Source: DASVEG01 sp035540495
GTDB taxonomy: Bacteria > Actinomycetota > Acidimicrobiia > Acidimicrobiales > CADCTF01
Reading direction: 5' to 3'
Assembly (NCBI GenBank): GCA_035540495.1
Contig: DATLGL010000017.1
Span: 124,001-188,000 of the forward strand
Length of the DNA: 64,000 nucleotides
The translations under genes and the position numbers were made by a program. The notes below the pieces were generated by a model that was not told the DNA's origin, did no database searches, and was given only the letters and a program-made list of their open reading frames with translations. Shown one piece after another: positions 53,716 to 61,937 of this stretch (within the stretch, counting starts at the first letter, position 1; every line of letters starts with the position of its first letter).

Positions 53716-56694
53716 ATGTTGAGCGACACGCTGCGGCACCGCCTCGCCGCGACCATCGGCGTGCTGCTCGTCGTCGGGCTGCTCGCGGCGCGACTCGTGC
53801 CGCCGCCCGTCGTGGTGCTGTCGCTGCCGTTCCTGTACCTGCTCTTCGCCAAGCCCGTGCTCCGGCGTCTGGCCTTCGGCCACATCACACGCCGTCCGCG
53901 CGAGACCGCGCTCGTGCTGCTCGGGTCCCTCCTCGGCACGGCGATCATCACCGGCTCGTTCGTCGTCGGCGACACCCTCGACGCTTCCATCTCGCAGGGC
54001 GTGCGGACGCAGCTCGGGCCGATCGACGCGGTGGTGCCCGTGCCCGACGCGGCGACACAGGCACGCGCCGAGCAGGCGCTCTCGACGCTGCCGCCCGACG
54101 CGGTCGACGGCGTGCTCCCGATCACCACCGCGACGGTGACGGTTGCGACCGCCGAGGGCGGCGAACGCGCGGTCGTCGCGGAGCCGAACGCCACCCTCGT
54201 CGAGGTCGACTTCGATCGCGCGGCCGTGTTCGGCGGCATTCCGGACGAGACAGGCATCCGTGGCGCGACACCGACGGCGGGCGAAGCCGTGCTCGGAGAA
54301 GACCTCGCGGATCGGCTCGACGTCTCGGTGGGCGACGCCGTGCGCGTCTTCGCCTACGGCGCCGAGCGATCGGTCCAGGTCGTCCGCATCCTCGAGCAGC
54401 AGGGCGTCGCCGGCCTCCAGCTGAACGCGTCGAACGGCAGCTCGTCGCCGACGATCTTCGTCGAGCCCGGTTTCGCATCGGCGCTCGCCGCCGCGTCGCC
54501 GGGGCGAGGCGAGCCGCCGTCGATGGCGCTCGCGGTGTCTGCGACCGGCGACTCGAACGTCGTCACCGGCGACGACTTCGGCGCGCTGCTCGCACAGCCC
54601 CTCGTCGGGGCGGGCGTCACCGACAACGTGCTCCTGGTGAAGAAGACGCTGCGCGAGACCGCAGCCCGGCTCGGTGACTCGTTCACGGAGCTGTTCGGCA
54701 TGATCGGGCTCTTCTCGGTGTTCGCCGGGATCCTGCTCCTGGTGAACATCTTCGTGATGCTCGCCCAGGAGCGGCAGTCGGAGCTCGGGATGTTGCGGGC
54801 CGTCGGCCTTCGCCGCATGGGACTCGTGGGTTCGTTCTCGCTCGAAGGGTGGATGTACGCGATCGGCTCTGCCGCGCTCGGGACGATCGCCGGCCTCGGC
54901 GTCGGGCGGGTGATCGTCGTCGTCGCCTCTGGCCTCTTCGCGGGCGGAGGGCCTGCAGGACAGGGCGGCTTGGACCTCGTGTTCACCGCTACCCGTCAGA
55001 GCACGTCGACGGGGTTCTTCATCGGGTTCCTCATCTCGCTCGTCACCGTCGTCGGTACCTCGATCCGGATCGCACGCCTCAACGTCATCCGTGCGATCCG
55101 CGACCTGCCCGAGCCGACGGTGAAGAAGCGCCGCCCGATCGGCCTGGCCCTCGGCGCCCTGCTCATCCTCCTCGGCATCATGGCGACGCTGGGCGGGGTG
55201 TCGCGCCAAGGCGCCACGCAGGTCTTGGTGGGCCCGCCGCTCGTCGCGGTCGGCGCCGCGTTGATCGCGATCCGCTACACGTCGCGCCGCGCCGCCGTGT
55301 CCCTCGCGTCGGGTGCGTCGCTCGCTTGGGCGATCTCCGCCTTCGCGTTCTTCGCCAACGCCTTCCGGGACGCCGCGATCTCGGTGTTCCTGGTGCAGGG
55401 AGTGATCCTCGTCGCTTCGGCCGTGGCGCTCCTCTCGCAGAACCAGGTCGCCATCGGCAGCGCGATCCGCGCCATCGGAGGCGGCGGCCAGAAGATGGCG
55501 CTCCGCCTCGGGCTCGCCTACCCGCTGGCCCGCAACTTCCGGACGAGCATGACTCTCGCCATGTACGCCCTCGTCGTGTACGTCCTGGCCACGATCACCA
55601 TCTTCAGCAGCATCTTCGGCAGCCAGATCGACACGTTCACCGAGTCGGTGTCCGGCGGGTTCGACCTCATCGCGGAGACCAACGGGACGAACCCGATCCC
55701 GGTCGACGAGATCCGTGCGGTGCCGGGCGTGCAGTCGGCTGCGGCGATCGCCTCGGTGTTCGGCGAGTACACGCCGGTGAAGGCACCGCCGCCTGGGTCG
55801 AGAGCTGCCGCCGGCCCGATGGAGTGGCCGGCGGGCTCGTTCGACGAGACGTTCATCGCGAACAGGGCACCGGAGCTGGAGGAACGACCGGCGCAGTACG
55901 CGACCGATGCCGACGCGTACCGCGCGGTGCTGGCGAACCCGAACCTGTTCATCCCGACCGCGTTCTTCCTCTCGCAGGGCGGGGGCCCGCCGCAGCCGCC
56001 GAAAATCGGCGACGAGTACGTCCTCAAGAACGTGCAGACCGGCGAGTCGCGCACGCTCACCGTTGCGGCCGTCGCCCGCTCCGGCTTCGGGAACATCCGA
56101 CCGCTGATGTCGCCCGAGACGCTACGGGCGATCTTCGGCGACCGCGCCCAGCCCAACGTCTTCTACATCGACGCTGCGCCCGGTGTGAACGCGGCGCAAC
56201 TCGCGCGCGAGCTCAACGGGCGGTTCCTCGCCAACGGGACCGATGCGAAGTCGTTCGCGACGATCGTCGAGGAGAACCTCTCGCAGCAGCAGGGCTTCTT
56301 CCAGCTGATGCGGGGCTATCTCGCCCTCGGACTCGTCGTGGGCATCGCCGGCCTCGGTGTGGTGATGGTTCGTGCGGTGCGCGAGCGCCGCCGAGAAGTC
56401 GGTGTCCTTCGAGCGCTGGGGTTCGACCCCGGAGCGGTGCGGCGCGCGTTCCTGGTCGAGTCCGCGTTCGTCGCCATGGAAGGCATCCTCACGGGGACCG
56501 TCCTCGCGGTCATCACGACCTGGCGGCTGTCGAGCAACGCCGACTTCGGGGCGATGATGGCGTTCAGGGTGCCGTGGGGCTCCCTGCTCTTCCTCGTGCT
56601 GGCCACGATCGTCGCGTCGCTGCTGGCGACCGCAACCCCAGCCCAGCAGGCCTCCCGCATCCGCCCCGCGGTCGCTCTGCGCATCGCCGACTGA
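53716..56694 (+). CDS. FtsX-family ABC permease, fused two-unit type
   Basis: A 992 aa permease with two FtsX modules. The first has an N-terminal double membrane segment, an extracytoplasmic domain (about 95-305), and three helices (about 325-450). The second has helices at about 475-640, a large outer domain (about 640-850), and three final helices (about 865-985). FtsX markers are ERQSELGMLRAVGLRRMGLV and ERRREVGVLRALGFDPGAVRRAF. With the upstream ATPase it forms a MacB-like or Lol-like complex. Two extra helices lead the protein (about 10-55). Substrate unknown. It converges with mrp, 22 bases away. Confidence 0.9.
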   Translation: MLSDTLRHRLAATIGVLLVVGLLAARLVPPPVVVLSLPFLYLLFAKPVLRRLAFGHITRRPRETALVLLGSLLGTAIITGSFVVGDTLDASISQGVRTQLGPIDAVVPVPDAATQARAEQALSTLPPDAVDGVLPITTATVTVATAEGGERAVVAEPNATLVEVDFDRAAVFGGIPDETGIRGATPTAGEAVLGEDLADRLDVSVGDAVRVFAYGAERSVQVVRILEQQGVAGLQLNASNGSSSPTIFVEPGFASALAAASPGRGEPPSMALAVSATGDSNVVTGDDFGALLAQPLVGAGVTDNVLLVKKTLRETAARLGDSFTELFGMIGLFSVFAGILLLVNIFVMLAQERQSELGMLRAVGLRRMGLVGSFSLEGWMYAIGSAALGTIAGLGVGRVIVVVASGLFAGGGPAGQGGLDLVFTATRQSTSTGFFIGFLISLVTVVGTSIRIARLNVIRAIRDLPEPTVKKRRPIGLALGALLILLGIMATLGGVSRQGATQVLVGPPLVAVGAALIAIRYTSRRAAVSLASGASLAWAISAFAFFANAFRDAAISVFLVQGVILVASAVALLSQNQVAIGSAIRAIGGGGQKMALRLGLAYPLARNFRTSMTLAMYALVVYVLATITIFSSIFGSQIDTFTESVSGGFDLIAETNGTNPIPVDEIRAVPGVQSAAAIASVFGEYTPVKAPPPGSRAAAGPMEWPAGSFDETFIANRAPELEERPAQYATDADAYRAVLANPNLFIPTAFFLSQGGGPPQPPKIGDEYVLKNVQTGESRTLTVAAVARSGFGNIRPLMSPETLRAIFGDRAQPNVFYIDAAPGVNAAQLARELNGRFLANGTDAKSFATIVEENLSQQQGFFQLMRGYLALGLVVGIAGLGVVMVRAVRERRREVGVLRALGFDPGAVRRAFLVESAFVAMEGILTGTVLAVITTWRLSSNADFGAMMAFRVPWGSLLFLVLATIVASLLATATPAQQASRIRPAVALRIAD

Positions 56695-56716
56695 TCCACG
56701 CCTCCCGGACGAGACG

Positions 56717-57910
56717 TCAGGAGGGGGTCGGCGTGGGCCCCAGCTTCGCTTCGACAGCTTCCAGGAGGCGGGCCGAGCAGCCGGCCATCTCGACCACCGG
56801 CATGACCTCGGTGGCGACGCGATCCGCGATGGCGGCGAACGCATCGGCGACCGCGCCCGTCGTGGCGATCGCCGCAGGCTCGCCGGTGTCGCCACCGGCG
56901 GCGACCGCCGGGTCGAGGGGGATCGACCCGATGAGCGGGACACCGATCTCGTCGGCCAGACGCTGACCGCCGCCCTCGCCGAAGAGGGCGTAGCGCTCGC
57001 CGTGGTCGCAGACGAACGCGCTCATGTTCTCGACGACGCCCGCGATGCGCAGGTACCCCTTGCGGCCCATGTCGGCGGCGCGAGTCGCAACCTTCTGCGC
57101 AGCGAGCGAGGGCGTCGTCACGATCACCATCTCGGTGCGGGGGAGCATGCGAGCGAGACCCATCTGCACATCGCTCGTGCCCGGCGGCATGTCGATCAGC
57201 AGATAGTCGAGCTCGCCCCATCGCACGTCTTCGAGGAAGTGCTGGACCGCGCGGTTGAGCATGAGCCCGCGGAGCATCACCGCCTGGTCTTCCTCCGCGC
57301 CCTCGATCGAACCCATCGAGACGACCTGGAGCTCGCCGTCGCCGATCCGCTTGACGAGCGGGCGCATCCGGGCACGGCCCGACGCGTCCTTCTCCGCCTC
57401 GACGCGGTCGTGCAGCCCGAGCATGCGCGGGATCGAGAAGCCCCCGATGTCGGCGTCGAGCACGCCGACGGTGAGGCCGCGCCGGGCCAGGGCCGCGGCG
57501 AGGTTCGCGGTGACCGACGACTTGCCGACGCCGCCCTTGCCGCTGGCGATCGCCACGATGCGGGCCGTCTCGGGGATGTCGGTCGACACCTTGTCGCGCT
57601 CCTGCGCGGTGCGACGGGCCCTGGCCATGAGCTGCTTCTTCTGGTCGGCGGTCATCTCGCCGAAGGTGACCTTCACCTGCTCGACACCGGGGAGGTGGCT
57701 GACGTGATCCTTCACGTCCTTCATGAGCTGCGCCCGGAGCGGGCAGCCGGCGGTCGTCAACGAGATGCGCACCTCGAGAAGGCCTGGTGCCACGTCGTCG
57801 AGCCACTCGTGGCCCTTCACCATGCCGAGGTCGACGACGTTGTCGCTCAGCTCCGGGTCGATCACGCCCCGAAGCGCGTTGACGATCTGCTCGTCGGAGG
57901 CGCGTGCCAC
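56717..57910 (-). CDS. mrp: Mrp/NBP35-type Fe-S carrier ATPase with N-terminal MIP18 (DUF59) domain
   Basis: A 397 aa P-loop protein that carries or inserts [4Fe-4S] clusters. Residues about 1-85 are the MIP18/DUF59 domain (VIDPELSDNVVDLGMV; SLTTAGCPLRAQL). The ATPase begins IVAIASGKGGVGKSSVT and includes VGVLDADIGGFSIPRM. The bridging CxxC is incomplete: where family members have a CPxC pair, this protein reads FVCDHGERYALFG with one Cys. The C-terminus is extended (VVEMAGCSARLLEAV). GTG 57910 lies 7 bases after a minus-strand TAAAAT. Divergent transcription with a SufR-like gene supports an Fe-S role. Confidence 0.9.
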   Translation of the reverse strand: MARASDEQIVNALRGVIDPELSDNVVDLGMVKGHEWLDDVAPGLLEVRISLTTAGCPLRAQLMKDVKDHVSHLPGVEQVKVTFGEMTADQKKQLMARARRTAQERDKVSTDIPETARIVAIASGKGGVGKSSVTANLAAALARRGLTVGVLDADIGGFSIPRMLGLHDRVEAEKDASGRARMRPLVKRIGDGELQVVSMGSIEGAEEDQAVMLRGLMLNRAVQHFLEDVRWGELDYLLIDMPPGTSDVQMGLARMLPRTEMVIVTTPSLAAQKVATRAADMGRKGYLRIAGVVENMSAFVCDHGERYALFGEGGGQRLADEIGVPLIGSIPLDPAVAAGGDTGEPAAIATTGAVADAFAAIADRVATEVMPVVEMAGCSARLLEAVEAKLGPTPTPS

Positions 57911-57917
57911 GCTCTCG

Positions 57918-57943
57918 ATTTTACCGGGCTTCACGGGTAAAAT
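57918..57943. promoter_or_regulatory. Symmetric divergent promoter/operator of the Fe-S locus
   Basis: ATTTTACC (57918-57925) and GGTAAAAT (57936-57943) form an 8-bp inverted repeat with a 10-base spacer. Each arm is also a TAAAAT -10 hexamer for the gene on its side. Both hexamers end exactly 7 bases before a GTG start (57951 plus, 57910 minus). A minus-strand GTGACA (57948-57943) lies 19 bases from its -10. The site would suit a dimeric regulator controlling both genes. Confidence 0.72.
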
Positions 57944-57950
57944 GTCACCC

Positions 57951-58607
57951 GTGGACCGCCGCCTCGCCATCCTCAAGGCGCTGAGCGACAACACGCGCTA
58001 CGCGATCTACGTCGAGCTGGCCAGCACGACCACGGCACGCTCGACGCAGGAGATCTGCGACGAGCTCGGCTTGCACCCGAACACCGTCCGTCCGCACCTC
58101 GAGCGGATGCGGGAGGTCGGTCTGCTCGAGGTCACCACCGACAGCCGGGGCACGGTCGGCCGCCCTCAGCACCGCTACCGGGTCGCGGCCGACGCACCGT
58201 CGCTCGGCATCGAGCCGCCGAGCTGGCAGGTGCTGGCCCGCATGCTCGCCGACGTCGCCGCGTTCATGGCGCCGGAGCAGGTCGACGTCGTGGCGATGGG
58301 CACCGAGCAGGGCCGAGCGGCGGCCGAGCGGCGCCGCGGCGCACCGTGCGTAGCTGCGCTGAACGACGCGCTGGCCGAGCTCGGCTTCGAGCCTGCGGTC
58401 GGCGACGACGGCACCACCACCGCGATCGCCTTCACGAACTGCCCCTTCCGTGACCTCGCCGAGGCGTATCCCGAGCTGGTGTGCAACCTGCACCGCGGCT
58501 TCATCGAGGGCTTCGTCGAGGAGATGGGCGAGTCGGTGGTCACCGACTTCCGAACCCTCGCCGATCGCGATCCCTGTCACGTCGAGTTAGCGACCCCGTC
58601 CCGGTAG
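57951..58607 (+). CDS. SufR-like Fe-S-sensing helix-turn-helix regulator
   Basis: A 218 aa regulator. The winged helix at residues about 1-75 (LKALSDNTRYAIYVELA; LGLHPNTVRPHLERM) resembles ArsR/SufR proteins. The C-terminal domain has the Cys pattern of SufR: C164 (NCPF), C178 (LVCNLH) and C209 (DPCH), which can hold a [4Fe-4S] cluster. SufR represses Fe-S biogenesis genes when clusters are plentiful. The next gene is an IscA-type carrier and the divergent gene is Mrp, which agrees. GTG 57951 is preferred over an ATG at 57942, because the -10 hexamer ends 7 bases before the GTG and includes the first two bases of that ATG. Confidence 0.8.
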   Translation: MDRRLAILKALSDNTRYAIYVELASTTTARSTQEICDELGLHPNTVRPHLERMREVGLLEVTTDSRGTVGRPQHRYRVAADAPSLGIEPPSWQVLARMLADVAAFMAPEQVDVVAMGTEQGRAAAERRRGAPCVAALNDALAELGFEPAVGDDGTTTAIAFTNCPFRDLAEAYPELVCNLHRGFIEGFVEEMGESVVTDFRTLADRDPCHVELATPSR

Positions 58608-58637
58608 CCTGGTACGGAATCTCTTGGAGGAGACACC

Positions 58638-58997
58638 GTGAGCACCACGACCCCCACCGCCACGACCCCGACCAGCGGCATCGAACTGACCGAGAGCGCT
58701 GTCGCCAAGGTCGCCGAGCTCATCGCGCAGGAAGGCCAGGCCGACCTCGCCCTCCGCGTCGCCGTCCGCCCCGGCGGTTGCTCGGGCTTCAGCTACGAGA
58801 TGTTCTTCGACTCGGAGAAGTCCGACGACGACGTCGTTCTCTCGTACGGCACGGTCAACGTCTGGGTCGACCCGGCGAGCAACAAGCTCCTCACCGGCGC
58901 GACCCTCGACTACAAGGACTCGCTGCAGGGCGGCGGCTTCGCCATCAACAACCCCAACGCGCAGCGCACCTGCGGCTGCGGCCAGTCGTTCAGCTGA
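58638..58997 (+). CDS. erpA: A-type Fe-S carrier/insertion protein (ErpA/IscA-like)
   Basis: A 119 aa HesB/IscA-family protein that passes [2Fe-2S] or [4Fe-4S] clusters to target enzymes. The three cluster Cys are C48 (PGGCSGFSY), C112 and C114 (TCGCGQSF). It has a Thr/Pro-rich disordered N-terminus. A strong GGAGGAGA Shine-Dalgarno precedes the GTG. It lies 30 bases after the SufR-like gene. A long hairpin follows. Confidence 0.93.
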   Translation: MSTTTPTATTPTSGIELTESAVAKVAELIAQEGQADLALRVAVRPGGCSGFSYEMFFDSEKSDDDVVLSYGTVNVWVDPASNKLLTGATLDYKDSLQGGGFAINNPNAQRTCGCGQSFS

Positions 58998-59013
58998 CCC
59001 ACACGGCTCTCGT

Positions 59014-59058
59014 TCTGGAGGCGTTCTGTCGCACCGCGTGCGACAAAGCGCCTCCAGA
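59014..59058. terminator. Long terminator-like hairpin after erpA
   Basis: An outer 10-bp stem (59014-59023 with 59049-59058) and an inner 7-bp stem (59027-59033 with 59039-59045) are joined by a nearly paired 3-by-3 internal loop. The total is about 19 pairs closed by a five-base loop. It begins 16 bases after the erpA stop. Confidence 0.7.
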
Positions 59059-59085
59059 GTCGCGTCTGGGGATGGTTCCGGCCGC

Positions 59086-59823
59086 GTGAGCTCGCCTCGC
59101 GACCGTTACATCACCGTGTTCGGGCGCCGACCCGTGCTCGAGGTGCTCGCCGACGCGGAGCTGCGGGTGGCCAAGGTGCTCGTGGCCGACAACGCCCGCG
59201 GGCCCGAGATCGGCGAGATCCAGCAGCTCGCCAACCGGCGGAACATCGAGTGCCGGCGGGTCGATCCCCGTGACGTCACCCGTGTGTCCCGCAACGGCAG
59301 GCAGGACCAGGGTGTGGTTGCCGACGTCGAAGCCCCGCGCATGCGGGCGCTCGACGACTGGCTGGAGTCCGCTCCCGCCGTCGCGACCGCCGTCGTGCTC
59401 GACGGCATCACCAACCCGCAGAACGTGGGGATGATCCTGCGCGCGGCGACCGGCGCCGGCGTCGACGGCGTCGTCGTCCCCACGGCGGGCGTGGCCGACA
59501 TCGGCCCGCTGGTGATCAAGGCGTCCGCGGGCGTCGCGTTCAGGGCGCCGATCATCCGGACCCGGAGCGCGTCGGTCGCGATCGAAGCGCTGCGGTCCGC
59601 TGGCTTTCGCATCTACGGGCTCGACGCCGCGGGCGCCCGCGGCCTCTTCGACCATCACCCGTTCGGCGACCGCAGCGCCTTCGTCCTCGGTGGCGAGCAC
59701 TCGGGCCTCACCGTCGATGTCGACGAGACGGTGTCGATCCCGATGAGCGCCGGCGTCGACTCGCTGAACGTGGCGGTCGCGGCGGGCGTCGTCTGTTTCG
59801 AGGTGGTGCGACGGCGCCTCTAG
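59086..59823 (+). CDS. rlmB: SpoU/TrmH-family RNA 2'-O-ribose methyltransferase (RlmB-like)
   Basis: A 245 aa SPOUT methyltransferase. The N-terminal substrate-binding domain begins YITVFGRRPVLEVL. The SPOUT core has motif 1 LDGITNPQNVGMILRAA, motif 2 FVLGGEHSGL and motif 3 SIPMSAGVDSLNVAVAAGV. The pattern fits RlmB, which methylates G2251 of 23S rRNA, or the 23S G2270-type and tRNA enzymes that cannot be separated by eye. GTG 59086 is chosen since it starts at the conserved domain; the upstream in-frame ATG would lie inside the hairpin. Confidence 0.82.
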   Translation: MSSPRDRYITVFGRRPVLEVLADAELRVAKVLVADNARGPEIGEIQQLANRRNIECRRVDPRDVTRVSRNGRQDQGVVADVEAPRMRALDDWLESAPAVATAVVLDGITNPQNVGMILRAATGAGVDGVVVPTAGVADIGPLVIKASAGVAFRAPIIRTRSASVAIEALRSAGFRIYGLDAAGARGLFDHHPFGDRSAFVLGGEHSGLTVDVDETVSIPMSAGVDSLNVAVAAGVVCFEVVRRRL

Positions 59824-59836
59824 CGTCTGCGCCGAC

Positions 59837-61387
59837 ATGCCGCTCGCGTTCACCCTCGATGGCCGGCGCGTCGAGGTCGACGACGACGGGTCGTCGCTCC
59901 TCGAGGTGCTCCGCGACCGACTCCACGCAAGGTCGGCGAAGGACGGGTGCAGCCCCCAGGGCCAGTGCGGGTGTTGCACGGTGCTCGTCGACGGCCAGCC
60001 TCGCGTCGCGTGCGTCACGCCGGCCCGCAGGGTCGAAGGACGCACCGTCACGACGCTCGACGGCCTCGACGAAGCCGACCGCGAGCGTTGGGCCGACGGC
60101 TTCCTTGCCTGCGGCGCGAGCCAGTGCGGCTTCTGCACTCCGGGGATCATCGTGCGCCTCAACGCGCTGGGGCCACAGCCCTCGCGCGATCGCGTCGAGC
60201 AGGCACTCCTCGCGCACCTGTGCCGGTGCACGGGGTGGCAGACGATCGTCGATGCCGCCACCGGCTCGGTCGAGCACACCGCCGTCGAGCACACCGCCGC
60301 CGATCGCGACCTCGACGCGGCAGCGAGTCGCGCCACCATCGAAGGCGGAACACCACAGGTCGTGTCGCGCGACGTCGTCCTCGGGCGAGCAGGCTTCGCC
60401 GACGACACCGCACCCCGGGACTCGCTCGTGGCGGTGCCGTCGGCAACGGCCCCGGGGGAGTGGGTGGTCGCCGAGACGCTGGCGGACGCTCGTCGTCTCG
60501 CCGGCAAGGTGCAGGGGAGGCGGACGACGATCCCGCCCACACCGCCGCTCGCGCTGCCACCCGGCGACTGGGACGTCAGGCTCAGGACGACCTGGGTCGA
60601 GCCGGGCTACCTCGAACCCGACGCCAGCTGGTGCGAGCCCGGCGGCGACCCGTTCACGCCGCTCGCCAACGGCGGCGCGTTCGGCGGCAAGGTTCGCTCG
60701 GTGGCTCCCGACGCTGCACGGCGGCTCGCTGACGACCACGGCCGCCCCGTGCGTGTCGTGCTGGCGCGCGAGGACGTCGTCCGCCTCGGGCCGAAGCGCC
60801 CTCCCATCGCCGCGGGACTCCGGAGGGACGGCACCGGGATCATCCGGGTCGTGCGCACCCACGGCATCGCCGAGGCGATCCACGCCGTCCTGCCGGACGT
60901 CGAGGTGGAGGAGGTGGACGTCGCCGGCCCGCCGACATCCACCGACCTCCGCGCCGCCGGTTGGGCGGAAGCCGCGATCCTGCGAGCGGCTCTCGACGCC
61001 GACCCGAGCATCGCGGCGCCGAACGGCTCGAGCGCATCGGCGGTCGTCGACGCCGGCGGCACCGTGCGCATCGCCGTGAGGTGCGGCCGCCCGCTCGACA
61101 CCACGGTTCTCCGGTCGTACTGCATCGGGGCCGCGCACATGGCGCTCGGCTGGGTCCGTTCCGAAGGGATCGCGGTCGACGCCGACGGCGGGATCCACGA
61201 CCTCACGATCCGCTCGTTCGGCATCCTTCGAGCGAAGGACACGCCGAGGATCGTCGTCGACATCGACGACGCCGACGGCAGCGAGCCGGTCAACGGGTCG
61301 GACGCGGTGTTCGTCGCGGTCGCCGCTGCCGCGTGGAAGGCTGCCGGCTACCCGCCGGACTGGCCGATCGAGAAGGGACGCGCATGA
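59837..61387 (+). CDS. Condensed xanthine-dehydrogenase-family protein: [2Fe-2S] domain fused to partial Mo-binding domain
   Basis: A 516 aa protein. Residues about 1-155 are a complete xanthine dehydrogenase/CoxS-like iron-sulfur subunit: plant-type cluster (GCSPQGQCGCCTV, C38-C47) and second cluster (CGASQCGFCTPGI; CRCTGW). After a linker with a duplicated VEHTA unit, residues about 180-510 resemble pieces of the large molybdopterin subunit, including NGGAFGGKVRS. The hammerhead and much of the Mo-binding region are missing compared with the usual 750 or more residues. No FAD or separate large subunit gene is adjacent. It could be a functional mini-enzyme, a scaffold, or a decayed remnant. 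A TAGCGT overlapping the rlmB stop ends 10 bases upstream. Confidence 0.72.
   Translation: MPLAFTLDGRRVEVDDDGSSLLEVLRDRLHARSAKDGCSPQGQCGCCTVLVDGQPRVACVTPARRVEGRTVTTLDGLDEADRERWADGFLACGASQCGFCTPGIIVRLNALGPQPSRDRVEQALLAHLCRCTGWQTIVDAATGSVEHTAVEHTAADRDLDAAASRATIEGGTPQVVSRDVVLGRAGFADDTAPRDSLVAVPSATAPGEWVVAETLADARRLAGKVQGRRTTIPPTPPLALPPGDWDVRLRTTWVEPGYLEPDASWCEPGGDPFTPLANGGAFGGKVRSVAPDAARRLADDHGRPVRVVLAREDVVRLGPKRPPIAAGLRRDGTGIIRVVRTHGIAEAIHAVLPDVEVEEVDVAGPPTSTDLRAAGWAEAAILRAALDADPSIAAPNGSSASAVVDAGGTVRIAVRCGRPLDTTVLRSYCIGAAHMALGWVRSEGIAVDADGGIHDLTIRSFGILRAKDTPRIVVDIDDADGSEPVNGSDAVFVAVAAAAWKAAGYPPDWPIEKGRA
60269..60298 (+). repeat. Tandem 15-base duplication in the fusion gene linker
   Basis: GTCGAGCACACCGCC occurs twice in a row, encoding VEHTA twice. 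It lies at the boundary between the iron-sulfur and Mo-like parts. Confidence 0.85.
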
Positions 61388-61755
61388 CCGACACCCCCAG
61401 CACGCCGAAGCCTCGAGGCCCGTACTCGCCGATCGTGCGAGCAGGCGACTGGCTCGTCACCGCGGGCCAGCTCGGCATCAAAGACGGCGCGCTCGTCGAC
61501 GGCGGCATCGTCGAGCAGACCCGTCAGGCGCTCGACAACATCCGGGTGCTGCTGGAGTCGGAGGGCGCGTCGATGACCAACGTCGTGAAGACGACGGTGC
61601 TGCTTGCGAACATCGACGACTGGGCGACGATGAACGAGCCCTACCTCGAAGCGTTCGGCGACCACCGTCCGGCCCGCACCGCCTACGCCGCGGGCGGCCT
61701 ACCTGCTGGTGGCCTCATCGAGATTGAGGCGTGGGCGTACGTCGGGGAAGAATGA
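61384..61755 (+). CDS. RidA/YjgF family protein
   Basis: A 123 aa RidA-family protein, which hydrolyses reactive enamines or imines from PLP enzymes, or binds small ligands. It has the typical PYSPIVRAGDWLVTAGQLG start and the catalytic Arg in DHRPARTAYAAGGLPAGGLIEIEAWA. The ATG overlaps the upstream fusion stop (ATGA), so it is translationally coupled to that protein. Confidence 0.9.
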   Translation: MTDTPSTPKPRGPYSPIVRAGDWLVTAGQLGIKDGALVDGGIVEQTRQALDNIRVLLESEGASMTNVVKTTVLLANIDDWATMNEPYLEAFGDHRPARTAYAAGGLPAGGLIEIEAWAYVGEE

Positions 61756-61759
61756 GCCC

Positions 61760-61921
61760 GTGGATGCCGGCGCAGTCCTCATCGTCATCGTTCTGCTGTT
61801 CGTCCTCCCGCCCCTCTTCCTGATGGGCGGCGGCGTGATCTCCGCCATCCTCGGATGGGCGTCGAAGACCTACGCGGAGAAGAAGAACAAGGACAGCGAG
61901 CTCATCGACCTGAACTACTGA
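61760..61921 (+). CDS. Small single-pass membrane protein
   Basis: A 53 aa protein starting with GTG 61760, 4 bases after the RidA stop. One hydrophobic segment covers about residues 4-34 (VLIVIVLLFVLPPLFLMGGG then VISAILGW). A charged Lys/Glu tail follows (YAEKKNKDSEL). I recognise no family. The spacing suggests it is the last gene of the operon with the fusion and RidA genes. Confidence 0.6.
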   Translation: MDAGAVLIVIVLLFVLPPLFLMGGGVISAILGWASKTYAEKKNKDSELIDLNY

Positions 61922-61937
61922 CGGCCAAGAGCCGCAG

